Source: an uncultured Alistipes sp. (lineage in GTDB: Bacteria; Bacteroidota; Bacteroidia; Bacteroidales; Rikenellaceae). From it: 64,000 nt of DNA. Below the pieces are notes generated by a model that saw nothing but the letters and a program-made list of their open reading frames with translations, was not told where the DNA came from and ran no database searches. Within the stretch, counting starts at the first letter, position 1, and every line of letters begins with the position of its first letter. This document shows positions 25,732 to 35,184 of this stretch, piece after piece. Both the position numbers and the translations under genes were made by a program. The DNA lies in contig CALUKH010000002.1 in assembly GCA_944321185.1 (NCBI GenBank), positions 146,941-210,940 of the forward strand, in the 5' to 3' direction.

Positions 25732-27734
25732 CCCTCGATTACGATATCATCGTCATCGGCGGCGGACACGCCGGATGCGAAGCCGCTTCGGCGGCCGCAC
25801 GCCTCGGTTCACGGACCCTGCTGCTGACGATGGACATGACGAAAATGGCTTCGATGTCGTGCAATCCGGCAGTTGGAGGAGTAGCTAAAGGTCAGATTGT
25901 CAGAGAGATAGACGCTTTAGGCGGCCAAATGGGACGCATTACGGATCTCACGGCCGTGCAGTTTCGGATGCTGAACATGTCGAAAGGGGCGGCCATGTGG
26001 AGTCCCCGGGCGCAATGCGACAAGACCCGTTTCTCGGAGGAGTGGCGCCATACGCTGGAGAACACAGCAAACCTCTATATCTGGCAGGATGCCGCCACGG
26101 AACTGCTCTTCAGCCTTGCGGACGGAACTCCGCTGGAGATCGATTCAGCACCTTCCGAATCAGGTAGTGTCCAGAACAAAACAACCGACCAACCGATTGC
26201 AGAAAGAGATCCACTTATTTGCAACGAACCGACCTCCATCGCCGGAAAACGATATAAAATCCGCGGCGTACGAACCCGAATGGGGGTAGAATTCAGCTGC
26301 CGGGCTGTCGTATTGACGGCCGGGACCTTCCTCGACGGAATGATGCATTGCGGCGCAGCCCATGCCGAAGGGGGCAGAGCCGGGGATGCTGCATCGCACG
26401 GTATTACGGCCTGCCTGCAAAAAGTCGGTTTTGAAACCGGGCGCATGAAGACCGGAACTCCAGCCCGACTTGACGCAAGAACCATCCATTTCGAGAAACT
26501 AGAGCCGCAATATGGTGATGAAAAGCCCTCAAAATTTTCATTTTCACACGAAACACAACCCGTTCAGGATCAAATGCCGTGTTACCTGATCTATACAAGT
26601 CCGGAAGTTCACGCCATTCTGCGATCTGGGTTCGATCGCTCGCCACTTTTCAACGGGACCATTCACGGCATCGGACCGCGTTATTGCCCCTCGATCGAAG
26701 ACAAACTACGCACCTTTGCCGACAAGGAACAGCATCAACTTTTCCTTGAGCCCGAAGGCCGCACGACCAACGAATATTACCTGAACGGTTTCTCGTCATC
26801 GCTGCCCTGGGAAGTGCAATGGCAGGCGCTGCACAAGATACACGGGCTGGAAGAGGTGCATCTTTACCGACCGGGTTATGCCATCGAATATGACTATTTT
26901 CCACCGACGCAACTTGACCATTCACTCGAAACCAAGCGTGTTTCGGGCCTTTATTTTGCCGGGCAGGTCAACGGAACGACCGGATATGAGGAGGCAGCTG
27001 CACAGGGTCTGATGGCCGGAATCAATGCACACCGCGCATTGAAAGGGGAGGAGCCAATCGTTTTGCAACGCGACGAAGCCTATATTGGCGTATTGATCGA
27101 CGATCTGGTAACAAAGGGAGTCGACGAGCCTTACCGGATGTTTACCTCGAGAGCCGAATATCGAATTCTACTCCGTCAGGATAATGCAGACCTGCGACTC
27201 ACCCCGCTGGGATATAAAATCGGGCTAATTTCAGAGGAAAGATACGCCTATTTCGAGAAAAAACACAAAGACATTGAATCACTTGTCGACTTCTCACATG
27301 AATTAAGCGTCAAAGCCGCCGAAATTTCCGAGTATTTAAAATCGATCGGATCAGAACCTCTGACACAAGGAAGAAAGTTACATGATATTCTGATGCGAAA
27401 CAATGTAACATTTGAATCACTGGAGAAAGTACTTCCAAAGCTGCACAAGTTTATTAAATCGAATCAAATAACCCCTGAGGCAATCGAAGAAGCAGAGATC
27501 CAGATTAAATACAGAGGGTATATCGAACGAGAAAAATTCATAGCAGAAAAGTTACATCGGCTGGAAAACATACGAATACCAGAGAACTTTGATTTCTTTT
27601 CAATGAATTCATTAACGATCGAAGCCCGTCAAAAGCTAAGCCGGATCCACCCAAAAACAATAGGCCAAGCATCCCGAATTCCCGGAGTTTCACCAGCCGA
27701 CGTCAACGTTCTACTCATCAAATTCGGCAGATAA
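25728..27734 (+). CDS. mnmG: MnmG (GidA), tRNA uridine-34 carboxymethylaminomethyl-modification enzyme, with an internal insertion
   Basis: FAD protein that with MnmE makes cmnm5U/nm5U at the wobble base of some tRNAs. Recognisable are the dinucleotide fold [14 protein letters not shown] (8-20), [11 protein letters not shown] (45-54), [20 protein letters not shown] and the C-terminal [19 protein letters not shown]. At 668 residues it is about 40 longer than usual: residues about 129-176 (S/T/N/K/P-rich) interrupt the strand pair before [21 protein letters not shown]. Base use changes along the gene, from GC-rich at the start to AT-rich after about 27.2 kb. Confidence 0.95.
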   Translation: MTLDYDIIVIGGGHAGCEAASAAARLGSRTLLLTMDMTKMASMSCNPAVGGVAKGQIVREIDALGGQMGRITDLTAVQFRMLNMSKGAAMWSPRAQCDKTRFSEEWRHTLENTANLYIWQDAATELLFSLADGTPLEIDSAPSESGSVQNKTTDQPIAERDPLICNEPTSIAGKRYKIRGVRTRMGVEFSCRAVVLTAGTFLDGMMHCGAAHAEGGRAGDAASHGITACLQKVGFETGRMKTGTPARLDARTIHFEKLEPQYGDEKPSKFSFSHETQPVQDQMPCYLIYTSPEVHAILRSGFDRSPLFNGTIHGIGPRYCPSIEDKLRTFADKEQHQLFLEPEGRTTNEYYLNGFSSSLPWEVQWQALHKIHGLEEVHLYRPGYAIEYDYFPPTQLDHSLETKRVSGLYFAGQVNGTTGYEEAAAQGLMAGINAHRALKGEEPIVLQRDEAYIGVLIDDLVTKGVDEPYRMFTSRAEYRILLRQDNADLRLTPLGYKIGLISEERYAYFEKKHKDIESLVDFSHELSVKAAEISEYLKSIGSEPLTQGRKLHDILMRNNVTFESLEKVLPKLHKFIKSNQITPEAIEEAEIQIKYRGYIEREKFIAEKLHRLENIRIPENFDFFSMNSLTIEARQKLSRIHPKTIGQASRIPGVSPADVNVLLIKFGR

Positions 27735-27737
27735 AAC

Positions 27738-27753
27738 AGTTCCACGTGGAACA
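27738..27753. other. parS-like site 1
   Basis: AGTTCCACGTGGAACA contains the perfect 14-base palindrome GTTCCACGTGGAAC; 15 of 16 bases match the known parS form TGTTCCACGTGGAACA bound by ParB. It begins 4 bases after the mnmG stop codon. Confidence 0.75.
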
Positions 27754-27773
27754 ATTTATATTATACCGAGAAA

Positions 27774-27789
27774 TGCTCCACGTGGAACA
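27774..27789. other. parS-like site 2
   Basis: TGCTCCACGTGGAACA, 15 of 16 bases matching parS; 36 bases after site 1 in the same intergenic region. Confidence 0.75.
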
Positions 27790-27810
27790 CAAAAAGCACA
27801 GACATTAAAA

Positions 27811-27840
27811 AAAACCTCTTACATAAGTAAGAGGTTTTTT
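27811..27840. terminator. Bidirectional terminator between mnmG and ilvE
   Basis: A 12-base-pair stem AAAACCTCTTAC / GTAAGAGGTTTT with an ATAA loop and T/A runs on both sides; it separates the convergent mnmG and ilvE. Confidence 0.9.
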
Positions 27841-27885
27841 TAATATAAAGAAAATACTCGCTAAAGTAGAGAAAAACTCAATTAT

Positions 27886-28899
27886 TTAGAGTACAATTGT
27901 GCACCAGCCATATTTATCCTCAGCACGGCCATACTGAATATCCTGTAAATCGGTATAAAGTTTCATACAAGTCTTACCAACTTCGTCTCCATACCTGTAT
28001 TCAGCACCCGTCTGCATATCATAAATATAGCCAATAGGGGAGATTACGGCAGCAGTACCGCAGGCACCGCACTCCTCAAAAGTCGACAACTCTTCGACCG
28101 GAATATGGCGTTCTTCTACCTCGAGACCCATATCACGAGCCAACTGACGAAGACTTTTGTTCGTGATCGAAGGCAGCACGGATTGGGATTTCGGAGTAAT
28201 ATATTTACCATCCTTGATGCCAAAGAAGTTTGCAGCGCCACACTCCTCAATATACTTATGCTCGGCAGCATCGAGATACATGATGTTCGAGTAGCCCATT
28301 TCATGACCTTTTTCACCGGAGAGGAGGCTGGCAGCATAGTTTCCTCCGACCTTGACATCGCCTGTTCCACGTGGAGCAGCACGGTCCTGTTCCCGGTCAA
28401 TGGCAACACGAATCGGTTTGATACCCGATTTGAAGTAGGCACCAACCGGCGAGCAGTAGACAATAAACAACGCATCCTTGGCAGGCTTCACACCCAGACC
28501 GGCCGTCGTACCGAACATCACAGGACGAAGATACAACGAAGCTCCCGTGCCATAGGGCGGAATGAAACGCTCATTGCGCTTAACAACCTCGATGCAGGCA
28601 TTAACGATCATCTCCTCCGACGGAACCGGCAGGCAGAGACGTTTTGCCGACGATTGCATACGACGTGCATTCTCCTCGACACGGAAGAGACGCACCTTGC
28701 CGTCAACACCCCGGAAAGCCTTCAGACCTTCGAAGAGCTCGACCCCATAATGCAGACACGAAGCCGACATGTGCATCTGGATATACTCATCCTGCGTGAC
28801 AATCATGTCGCTCCACTTACCGTCGGTGTAGACATAACGGATGTTGTAATCCGTCTTGCGATAGTCGAAACCAAGCGCACTCCAATCCGTATTTTCCAT
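27886..28899 (-). CDS. ilvE: Branched-chain amino acid aminotransferase
   Basis: PLP enzyme of fold type IV, 337 residues, catalysing the last step of Leu, Ile and Val synthesis and its reverse. Recognisable are LHYGVELFEGLKAF, LYLRPVMFGT, the Schiff-base lysine K183 in GDVKVGGNYAAS, EECGAANFFGI and the C-terminal TAAVISPIG. The ATG is at 28897-28899. A TATTTTTG box at 28930-28937 lies between it and the metG stop, so it has its own promoter. Codons for residues about 174-179 (AAPRGT) contain a parS-like sequence. Confidence 0.96.
   Translation of the reverse strand: MENTDWSALGFDYRKTDYNIRYVYTDGKWSDMIVTQDEYIQMHMSASCLHYGVELFEGLKAFRGVDGKVRLFRVEENARRMQSSAKRLCLPVPSEEMIVNACIEVVKRNERFIPPYGTGASLYLRPVMFGTTAGLGVKPAKDALFIVYCSPVGAYFKSGIKPIRVAIDREQDRAAPRGTGDVKVGGNYAASLLSGEKGHEMGYSNIMYLDAAEHKYIEECGAANFFGIKDGKYITPKSQSVLPSITNKSLRQLARDMGLEVEERHIPVEELSTFEECGACGTAAVISPIGYIYDMQTGAEYRYGDEVGKTCMKLYTDLQDIQYGRAEDKYGWCTIVL
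28363..28378. other. parS-like site 3, inside ilvE
   Basis: TGTTCCACGTGGAGCA, 15 of 16 bases matching parS, embedded in coding sequence about 590 bases from site 2. Confidence 0.65.
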
Positions 28900-28929
28900 A
28901 TTCTTTCTGTTTTTTGGGATTTTTTAGTT

Positions 28930-28937
28930 CAAAAATA
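28930..28937 (-). promoter_or_regulatory. -7 box of ilvE
   Basis: TATTTTTG on the minus strand, 30 bases before the ilvE ATG. Confidence 0.55.
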
Positions 28938-28955
28938 AATCGAAAAATCTCGGGC

Positions 28956-30998
28956 TTATCCGACGACGGCTCCATTGTTGGTCGCATCGCCGGGCTGCAG
29001 CAACCGTAATTTTCCGGAGGCATCCTCGGCCATCAGAATCATTCCTTTGGAGAGAATTCCCTTCAATTCGCGCGGTGCAAGATTAACCAATACCAGGACC
29101 TGCTTGCCGACCAACTCTTCCGGCGTAAAATGTTCGGCAATACCGGAGACAATTTCGCGCTTGTCGATACCCGTATCAACCGTCAGTTTGAGCAATTTCT
29201 TGGTTTTAGCCACCTTTTCAGCCGCCAAAATCGTCGAAACACGGATATCCATCTTCTGGAAATCGTCGAATTGAATCGTATCTTTCTGTGGTTCAACGTG
29301 TTGAGTAGCTTCAGCAGCCATATTGGCAGCCTTCGTGGCAGCCAGTTTGTCCAACTGACGCTGGATCACATCATCCTCGATCTTCTCAAAGAGCAGGACC
29401 GGTTCACCGATCTGATGACCGGCCGGGATAAGATCCATAGCCCCCAGACGCTCCCAACCGAACTTGTCGACAGCCAGCATCCGGAGGATCTTGGCCGACG
29501 AGAAGGGCATGAAGGGTTCGATGGCAATAGCCGTATTGGCCGTGATCTGCAGCGCAATATTGAGGATCGTCTTGACGCGCTCCGGATCGGTTTTGATCAC
29601 CTTCCAGGGCTCGGTATCGGCCAGGTATTTGTTACCGATACGGGCCACGTTCATGGCATCCTTCAACGCCTCGCGGAAGCGGTAATTCTCGATATTCGCC
29701 TCGAGCGAAGCCTTTACGGCAGCCACATCGGCAATCGTCTGACGATCGTAATCGGTCAACTCGCCGCAGGCCGGAACCTGACCCTCGAAATACTTCTTCG
29801 TGAGCACCAGTGCACGGTTGACAAAGTTGCCAAGAATAGCCACCAGTTCGTTGTTGTTACGGGCCTGGAAGTCCTTCCACGTGAAGTCGTTATCCTTTGT
29901 TTCGGGCGCATTGGCACACAGCACGTAACGCAACACATCCTCCTTGCCGGGGAATTCGTCGAGGTACTCGTGCAGCCAGACGGCCCAGTTGCGCGACGTC
30001 GAGATCTTGTCCCCCTCGAGATTGAGGAACTCGTTAGCCGGAACATTCTCCGGAAGGATATAACCGCCGTGGGCCTTGAGCATCGACGGGAAGACTATGC
30101 AGTGGAAAACAATGTTGTCCTTGCCAATGAAGTGTACCAGCTTGGTATCCTCCGATTTCCAGTACTTCTCCCAATCAGGTGTAAGTTCCTTGGTAGCAGA
30201 TATATAGCCAATCGGCGCATCAAACCATACGTAGAGCACCTTGCCCTCGGCCCCCTCGACCGGAACGGGGATTCCCCAATCCAGATCACGGCTGACGGCA
30301 CGCGGCTGAAGACCACCGTCCAACCAGCTCTTGCACTGACCGTAGACGTTCGATTTCCACTCTTTGTGACCCTCGAGGATCCACTTGCGCAGGAAATCTT
30401 CGTACTGATTCAGCGGCAAATACCAGTGTTTGGTCTCACGCTTGACGGGTACCGAACCCGAGACGGCGCTGTGGGGTTCGATCAGCTCGTCGGGCGAAAG
30501 CGTCGATCCGCACTTCTCGCACTGATCCCCGTAGGCACGGTCGTACCCGCACTTGGGGCAGGTACCGACGATATAGCGGTCGGCCAGGAACGTCCGGGCC
30601 TCCTCGTCATAGTACTGCATCGAGGTCTTCTCGATGAACTTGCCGTCGTCATACAGCTTGCGGAAGAAATCCGAAGCCGTCTTGGCGTGAACGGGCGACG
30701 AGGTGCGCGAATAGATGTCGAACGACATGCCCAGCCGCTCGAACGAACGCTTGATCAGCTCGTGGTAACGATCGACGATCTGCTGGGGCGAAACGCCCTC
30801 CTTGCGGGCCTTGATGGTGATGGGCACGCCGTGCTCGTCGGATCCGCAGACCGAGATGACGTCGCAGCCCTTCAGCCGCAGATAGCGGGTATAGATGTCC
30901 GAAGGTATGTAAACTCCCGCCAGGTGGCCGATATGCACGGGGCCGTTGGCATAGGGGAGCGCTGAGGTAACGAGATAACGTTTGAACTCTTTGGCCAT
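28956..30998 (-). CDS. metG: Methionyl-tRNA synthetase with C-terminal tRNA-binding domain
   Basis: Cytoplasmic class I synthetase of 680 residues. HIGH lies at 22-25 ([13 protein letters not shown]), the zinc knuckle [18 protein letters not shown] near 146-163, and the KMSKS-type loop reads [10 protein letters not shown]. The last roughly 110 residues are an OB-fold EMAP/Trbp domain ([32 protein letters not shown]), which dimerises the enzyme and aids tRNA binding. ATG at 30996-30998 with TACTTTTG (31027-31034) before it. The 3' third is less GC-rich than the 5' part, consistent with the local composition dip around 26-29 kb. Confidence 0.97.
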   Translation of the reverse strand: MAKEFKRYLVTSALPYANGPVHIGHLAGVYIPSDIYTRYLRLKGCDVISVCGSDEHGVPITIKARKEGVSPQQIVDRYHELIKRSFERLGMSFDIYSRTSSPVHAKTASDFFRKLYDDGKFIEKTSMQYYDEEARTFLADRYIVGTCPKCGYDRAYGDQCEKCGSTLSPDELIEPHSAVSGSVPVKRETKHWYLPLNQYEDFLRKWILEGHKEWKSNVYGQCKSWLDGGLQPRAVSRDLDWGIPVPVEGAEGKVLYVWFDAPIGYISATKELTPDWEKYWKSEDTKLVHFIGKDNIVFHCIVFPSMLKAHGGYILPENVPANEFLNLEGDKISTSRNWAVWLHEYLDEFPGKEDVLRYVLCANAPETKDNDFTWKDFQARNNNELVAILGNFVNRALVLTKKYFEGQVPACGELTDYDRQTIADVAAVKASLEANIENYRFREALKDAMNVARIGNKYLADTEPWKVIKTDPERVKTILNIALQITANTAIAIEPFMPFSSAKILRMLAVDKFGWERLGAMDLIPAGHQIGEPVLLFEKIEDDVIQRQLDKLAATKAANMAAEATQHVEPQKDTIQFDDFQKMDIRVSTILAAEKVAKTKKLLKLTVDTGIDKREIVSGIAEHFTPEELVGKQVLVLVNLAPRELKGILSKGMILMAEDASGKLRLLQPGDATNNGAVVG

Positions 30999-31026
30999 AA
31001 ACAGGTAAAATATTGCTAATTTCCGT

Positions 31027-31034
31027 CAAAAGTA
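31027..31034 (-). promoter_or_regulatory. -7 box of metG
   Basis: TACTTTTG on the minus strand, 28 bases before the ATG. Confidence 0.55.
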
Positions 31035-31140
31035 CGAATTTTTGAGGGAATCCGGAACGAAAAGCCGAGAATTTAAATCCGCATCGCGGAAAAAGGCGGA
31101 CGGCAGTCCGACGACGTTCTGAAGCCGGGCCCGGAGCGAC

Positions 31141-31171
31141 AAAAAAAGGTGCCCGCCGGAAGAGCGGACAC
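31141..31171 (-). terminator. Terminator of the S46 peptidase gene
   Basis: A 9-base-pair stem (GGTGTCCGC / GCGGGCACC on the minus strand, one G-U) followed by six U; 27 bases beyond the stop codon. Confidence 0.85.
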
Positions 31172-31198
31172 CTCACACAAAAGAGCCTTGCGGACCGA

Positions 31199-33334
31199 CT
31201 ACTCGAACTGCAGTTCGTCGAGCAGCCAGCCGGCGCCGGCAAACTTGTCGACCACAAACAGCACGTAACGGATATCGACCGCAATCATACGCTGCAGATC
31301 GGGCTCGAAGGCGATGTCACCCGACATGGCCTCCCAGTTTCCGTCGAAGGCCAGGCCGATCAGCGCACCGCGATCGTTCATCACGGGCGAACCGGAGTTG
31401 CCGCCCGTGATGTCACAGTCGGCCAGGAAGGCAACGGGCAGTTCGCCCTTCTTGTTGGCGTAGCGTCCGAAATCCTTCGCAGCGTAGAGCTCCTTGAGGC
31501 GCTCGGGAACGGTGAACTCCTGCGGATTTTCGGGATTCTCCTTCTCCATGACCCCCTTGAGCGTCGTGTAATAGTTGTACTCGATACCGTCGGCGGGCGA
31601 ATAGGGGAGCACCCGACCATACGTCAGACGGATCGTGAAGTTGGCATCCGAAGCCCAGGCCTTGCCGGGGTTCTGCAGCATCAGACCGGCAATGTACTTG
31701 CGATGGCCCTCGTTGAAGAGTTCACGGGGCGCCTTGAGCGCCTTCGACAGGGAGACGAACTGCTCCATGACCGACTTGGCCATCAGAACGGCGGGATCCG
31801 AAGCCACCTTTTCGGGGGCATAATTGTCCACCAGCGCCAGTGCCTTCTCGAGCGAAGCGAAATTCGAATGGTCATACACATAGTCGACATAGGCGTCGAT
31901 ATCGCCGCCGAACTGCTTGTCGACGATCTCGGCATAGAACGACGGCAGTTCACGCATGTTCTCGCGAGCCATGGCCAGCATGCGCTTGGCCACCTTGCGG
32001 TCGGTCGAGGGGCTGTAATCCTTGTACCAATCCTCGAGACGGGCCTTGATATCGGCCGGATCGGCCAGCGTCTCCTTGACGTCCATATTGGCCATGCTGC
32101 CCACGAAGAAGCGCGAGGGAGAGAGCAGTTCGACCGACGCGAGGAAAGCCTCCGTCAGGTACTGCCGTGCAGCGGCAACGGGCGACATCTGCTCGACGGA
32201 GAGACGGATCTTGTCCAGCGCATCGATGTACCCCTCCTCGGGCAGCGTATTCTTCTCGGCCCAGGCCTGGAACGAAGCCTCCTGAGCCTCTTTGCGGGCC
32301 TTTACGCCGAGTTTCTCAATGCCGCGCGACATACCGATCGAATTCTTCCAGTAATTCGACGAGGAGGCGTATTTCGAGGCATACTGAATGCGGATGGCAT
32401 CACTGGCCGTCATGTCCTTCCAGAGGATGGCCTGACGCTCGCCGCGGATGGCGATGCGCTGCGGGTTCTCCACCTTGAGCAGGTTGTCGATCTCGTACGA
32501 GGTGGCATAGCGTTCGGTCGAACCGGGGAAGCCCATCACCATGGCAAAGTCACCCTCGTCGACCCCGTCGAGCGAGATCTTGAGGAACTTTTCGGCCTTG
32601 TAGGGACGGTTTTCGGGCGAGTAGTCGGCCGGACGGTTGTCCTTGCCGGCATAGACGCGGAAGATCGAGAAATCGCCCGTATGACGCGGCCACATCCAGT
32701 TGTCGGTATCACCGCCGAACTTGCCGATCGACGAGGGGGGAGCGCCCACCAGACGCACGTCCGTATAGACCTCCATGACGAAGGCGAAGAACTGATTGCC
32801 GCCGAAGAACGATTCGACGTCGATCTCCATGTCGGGATTCTCCTTGCGCAGACGCTCCTTGACGGCGGCGATGTTTTCGCGCGTGATGCGGTCATACTCC
32901 TGCTGCGAGGCGATCGAGGGGACGTTGCCCATGACTTCGGGCGTAACGTCGGCGATCTTGCGGATAAAGCGCACCTCGAGCCCCGGAGCGGGCAGCTCCT
33001 CGGCCTGCGACATGGCCCAGAAACCGTTCTTCAGGTAGTCGTGCTCGACGGACGAGAGGTTCTGGATCGAACCGTAACCGCAGTGGTGGTTCGTGAAGAG
33101 GAGGCCCTCGGGCGAGACGATCTCACCGGTACAGCCTCCGCCGAAAATGACGATGGCATCCTTCAACGAGGAGTGGTTGACGCTGTAGATCTCCTCGGCG
33201 GAGAGGCGGCAACCGCGCTCCTTCATGTTCTTGATGTTCATCTTCTGAAGGTAGGGCAGCAGCCACATGCCTTCGTCGGCCGCCGCGGTGAGGGTCATCC
33301 CCACGGCCGCAACCAGTAACAGGATTTTCTTCAT
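31199..33334 (-). CDS. S46 family dipeptidyl-peptidase (DPP7/DPP11 type)
   Basis: Exported serine peptidase of 711 residues that removes dipeptides from the N-terminus of oligopeptides, a main step in amino acid supply in asaccharolytic Bacteroidetes. A signal peptide (1-19) is followed by DEGMWLLPYLQ. The catalytic His lies in TNHHCGYG (81-88), the Asp in GGDTDNWMWPRHTGDFS, and the Ser in GGNSGSPV near 650. The position that separates DPP7 from DPP11 appears to be Gly in LAFDGNWEAMSGD (Arg in DPP11), pointing to hydrophobic P1 preference; that mapping is from memory. The next gene upstream (nadA cluster) ends 26 bases away. Confidence 0.93.
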   Translation of the reverse strand: MKKILLLVAAVGMTLTAAADEGMWLLPYLQKMNIKNMKERGCRLSAEEIYSVNHSSLKDAIVIFGGGCTGEIVSPEGLLFTNHHCGYGSIQNLSSVEHDYLKNGFWAMSQAEELPAPGLEVRFIRKIADVTPEVMGNVPSIASQQEYDRITRENIAAVKERLRKENPDMEIDVESFFGGNQFFAFVMEVYTDVRLVGAPPSSIGKFGGDTDNWMWPRHTGDFSIFRVYAGKDNRPADYSPENRPYKAEKFLKISLDGVDEGDFAMVMGFPGSTERYATSYEIDNLLKVENPQRIAIRGERQAILWKDMTASDAIRIQYASKYASSSNYWKNSIGMSRGIEKLGVKARKEAQEASFQAWAEKNTLPEEGYIDALDKIRLSVEQMSPVAAARQYLTEAFLASVELLSPSRFFVGSMANMDVKETLADPADIKARLEDWYKDYSPSTDRKVAKRMLAMARENMRELPSFYAEIVDKQFGGDIDAYVDYVYDHSNFASLEKALALVDNYAPEKVASDPAVLMAKSVMEQFVSLSKALKAPRELFNEGHRKYIAGLMLQNPGKAWASDANFTIRLTYGRVLPYSPADGIEYNYYTTLKGVMEKENPENPQEFTVPERLKELYAAKDFGRYANKKGELPVAFLADCDITGGNSGSPVMNDRGALIGLAFDGNWEAMSGDIAFEPDLQRMIAVDIRYVLFVVDKFAGAGWLLDELQFE

Positions 33335-33359
33335 AAATTAAAATAAGATTCGTGAATGA

Positions 33360-33854
33360 TCAGATTTTCTTGCATTTGGCGCTCACCCGGCGGATTTCGA
33401 GCCGCAGGATGGCGGTTCGCGGCAGCGACTTTTCAACCGCCGCCAGACCGCGATCGAGCTCCCCGGGGGCATACTTTTCCAGGATCAGGCGCAGGGCATG
33501 CCGCACCTCCTCCACATCGCCGACCCGCACGGCACGGGCTTCGACCAGGACGCTCTCATAGGCCGTCGTGAACTTTGCCGGGCAGACCTTCGTGGGCCCC
33601 ACGACACAGAACGACACCTCGGCGCAATGCTCCACACAGCGCAGCTTCCGCCCCTCGGGAGCACAATGCACGTAGATAACCCCGCCGCCGTCCCAGACAT
33701 AGCTTACCGGCACGCCGTAACCGCCCCCCTCGACGGCCTGCATCGAGAGGACGCCGTACTCGCCCCGCCGGAGCAACTCGCCGGCAGCCGTCTCATCGAG
33801 CAGCCGGTCGCGGCGGCGGACCGCCGACTGGTTGAACCCCCACACCCCCGCCAC
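33360..33854 (-). CDS. Pyridoxamine 5'-phosphate oxidase-like flavoprotein (NimA-type family)
   Basis: Protein of 164 residues with the split-barrel flavin fold: RRRDRLLDETAAGELLRRGEYGVLSM, GVPVSYVWDGGGVIYVHCAPEGRKLRCVEHCAEVSFCVVG and the AKFTTAYESVLVEARA strand match the group that includes Nim proteins and small FMN-binding oxidoreductases. The substrate cannot be told; a Nim role in nitroimidazole reduction is only one option. The only reasonable start is the GTG at 33852-33854, four bases after the nadA stop, implying coupling to nadA. The genes run the same way with no gap. Confidence 0.82.
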   Translation of the reverse strand: MAGVWGFNQSAVRRRDRLLDETAAGELLRRGEYGVLSMQAVEGGGYGVPVSYVWDGGGVIYVHCAPEGRKLRCVEHCAEVSFCVVGPTKVCPAKFTTAYESVLVEARAVRVGDVEEVRHALRLILEKYAPGELDRGLAAVEKSLPRTAILRLEIRRVSAKCKKI

Positions 33855-33857
33855 GGC

Positions 33858-34799
33858 TCAACGGATGGCAATCATGTTGCGGATCGAGCGTTCGGCGGCG
33901 CGGCGCACCTCCTCGTCGATCTGAATCTCGGGTGCCTCGTTCTCCAGACACGAGCAGATGTTTTCGAGCGTCACCATCTTCATGTAGCGGCAATTGTTGC
34001 AACCGCAGGTCTCGTCGTCGGGCGGCGCCGGGATGAACACCTTGTCGGGATAGCGCTTCTGCATCTCGGCCAGGATGCCGGCCTCGGTCACCACGATGAA
34101 CTCGCGGGCCTGGCTGCGGCCGCAGTAGTCGAGGATTCCGGCCGTCGAGCCCACATAGTCGGCCACCTCGACGATATAGGCCCGGCACTCGGGGTGAACG
34201 ACCACCTTGGCATCGGGGTGCTGACGCTTGAGCTGCAGGAGTTTCTCGAGCGAAAACTCCTCATGCACGTGGCAGGCGCCGTCCCAGATGACCATGTTCT
34301 GCCGTCCGGTGAGCTTCTGAATATAGGAACCCAGGTTGCGGTCCGGGGCGAAGATCAGGGGCTGGTCGGCCGGCAGCGATTCGACGACCTTCAGGGCGTT
34401 GGACGACGTGCAGCAGATGTCCGTCAGGGCCTTGACCTCGACCGTCGTATTGACATACGAGACGACCTTGTAGCCGGGGTAGCGGGCCTTGAAGGCGGCA
34501 AAATCACGTGCATCGCACGATTCGGCCAGCGAGCAGCCCGCCTCCGGGCAGGGGATCAGCACCTTCTTGTCCGGGCAGAGGACCTTGGCCGTTTCGGCCA
34601 TGAAGTGCACGCCGGCGAAGAGGATGATCCGCGCATCGACCTGCTGGGCCTGGACCGAGAGAGCCAGCGAATCGCCCAGGAAGTCGGCCACGGCCTGCAC
34701 CTCGGGTCTCGTATAGTAATGGGCCAGGATGACGGCCTTCTTTTCGCGTTTGAGCGCCTCGATGCGGCGGGCGAGTTCAGCGGAGTTATCGACGTTCAT
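33858..34799 (-). CDS. nadA: Quinolinate synthase A
   Basis: 4Fe-4S enzyme of 313 residues that condenses iminoaspartate with dihydroxyacetone phosphate to quinolinate, the second step of de novo NAD synthesis. Family blocks include AVILAHYYTRPEVQAVADFLGDSLAL, GVHFMAETAKVLCPDK, CCTSSNA, WDGACHVHEEF, HPEC and GCNNCRYMKMVTLENI; the three cluster cysteines are in VLCPDK, the HPEC region and GCNNC. nadB and nadC are not in the window. ATG at 34797-34799; upstream is the long AT-rich gap proposed below as an origin. Confidence 0.95.
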   Translation of the reverse strand: MNVDNSAELARRIEALKREKKAVILAHYYTRPEVQAVADFLGDSLALSVQAQQVDARIILFAGVHFMAETAKVLCPDKKVLIPCPEAGCSLAESCDARDFAAFKARYPGYKVVSYVNTTVEVKALTDICCTSSNALKVVESLPADQPLIFAPDRNLGSYIQKLTGRQNMVIWDGACHVHEEFSLEKLLQLKRQHPDAKVVVHPECRAYIVEVADYVGSTAGILDYCGRSQAREFIVVTEAGILAEMQKRYPDKVFIPAPPDDETCGCNNCRYMKMVTLENICSCLENEAPEIQIDEEVRRAAERSIRNMIAIR

Positions 34800-35184
34800 T
34801 TTTATTTTTATTCCTTTAATAATTTTTAATAAATAAGAAGAAATATAATAGCTGTTGATACTGTTTACAAGTTGCCTCGTAAAATTTCTATCAACACCGT
34901 TCGTTGTTTTTTCTTCCTGAATGTCGTTTTTAAAGCTTTGATTTTGCGGTGACAGGATAAATAATCAACAAATGTTGACAACGGTTTTCGACATTTCAAC
35001 ACTCCGATTTTTTCAACATCCGATTCCATTTCCGACCGAAAGGAGGCTGTCACAACTTTTCATAAAAAATTTTGTTTTCCGGGAATTCTTGTATATACCC
35101 TGCCCGATTTTCGAAAAGCAAATTTTTCGGCCCCTGATTTTTCATTATTTTTCATCGGTTGTTAAACCGGTTGTCGACAGCTTG
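34800..35184. other. Candidate chromosome replication origin (oriC)
   Basis: A 385-base AT-rich gap between nadA and mrp in an otherwise GC-rich stretch. It holds six 9-mers ending in TCAACA: GTATCAACA (34853-34861, minus), CTATCAACA (34888-34896), TAATCAACA (34962-34970), TTGTCAACA (34973-34981, minus), ATTTCAACA (34993-35001) and TTTTCAACA (35010-35018). They resemble DnaA boxes (TTATCCACA) with A for C at position 6. The left end is nearly pure A/T, suitable for unwinding. Genes left of it mostly run left and the next ones right run right. No dnaA is in the window. It could instead be only a long nadA promoter region. Confidence 0.5.

Noticed and set aside
29871-29886. CCTTCCACGTGAAGTC in metG as a fourth parS site
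   Set aside because: Too many mismatches from the 16-base consensus; the CACGTG core alone is common.
29130-30965. 611-codon plus-strand frame opposite metG
   Set aside because: Shadow of metG.
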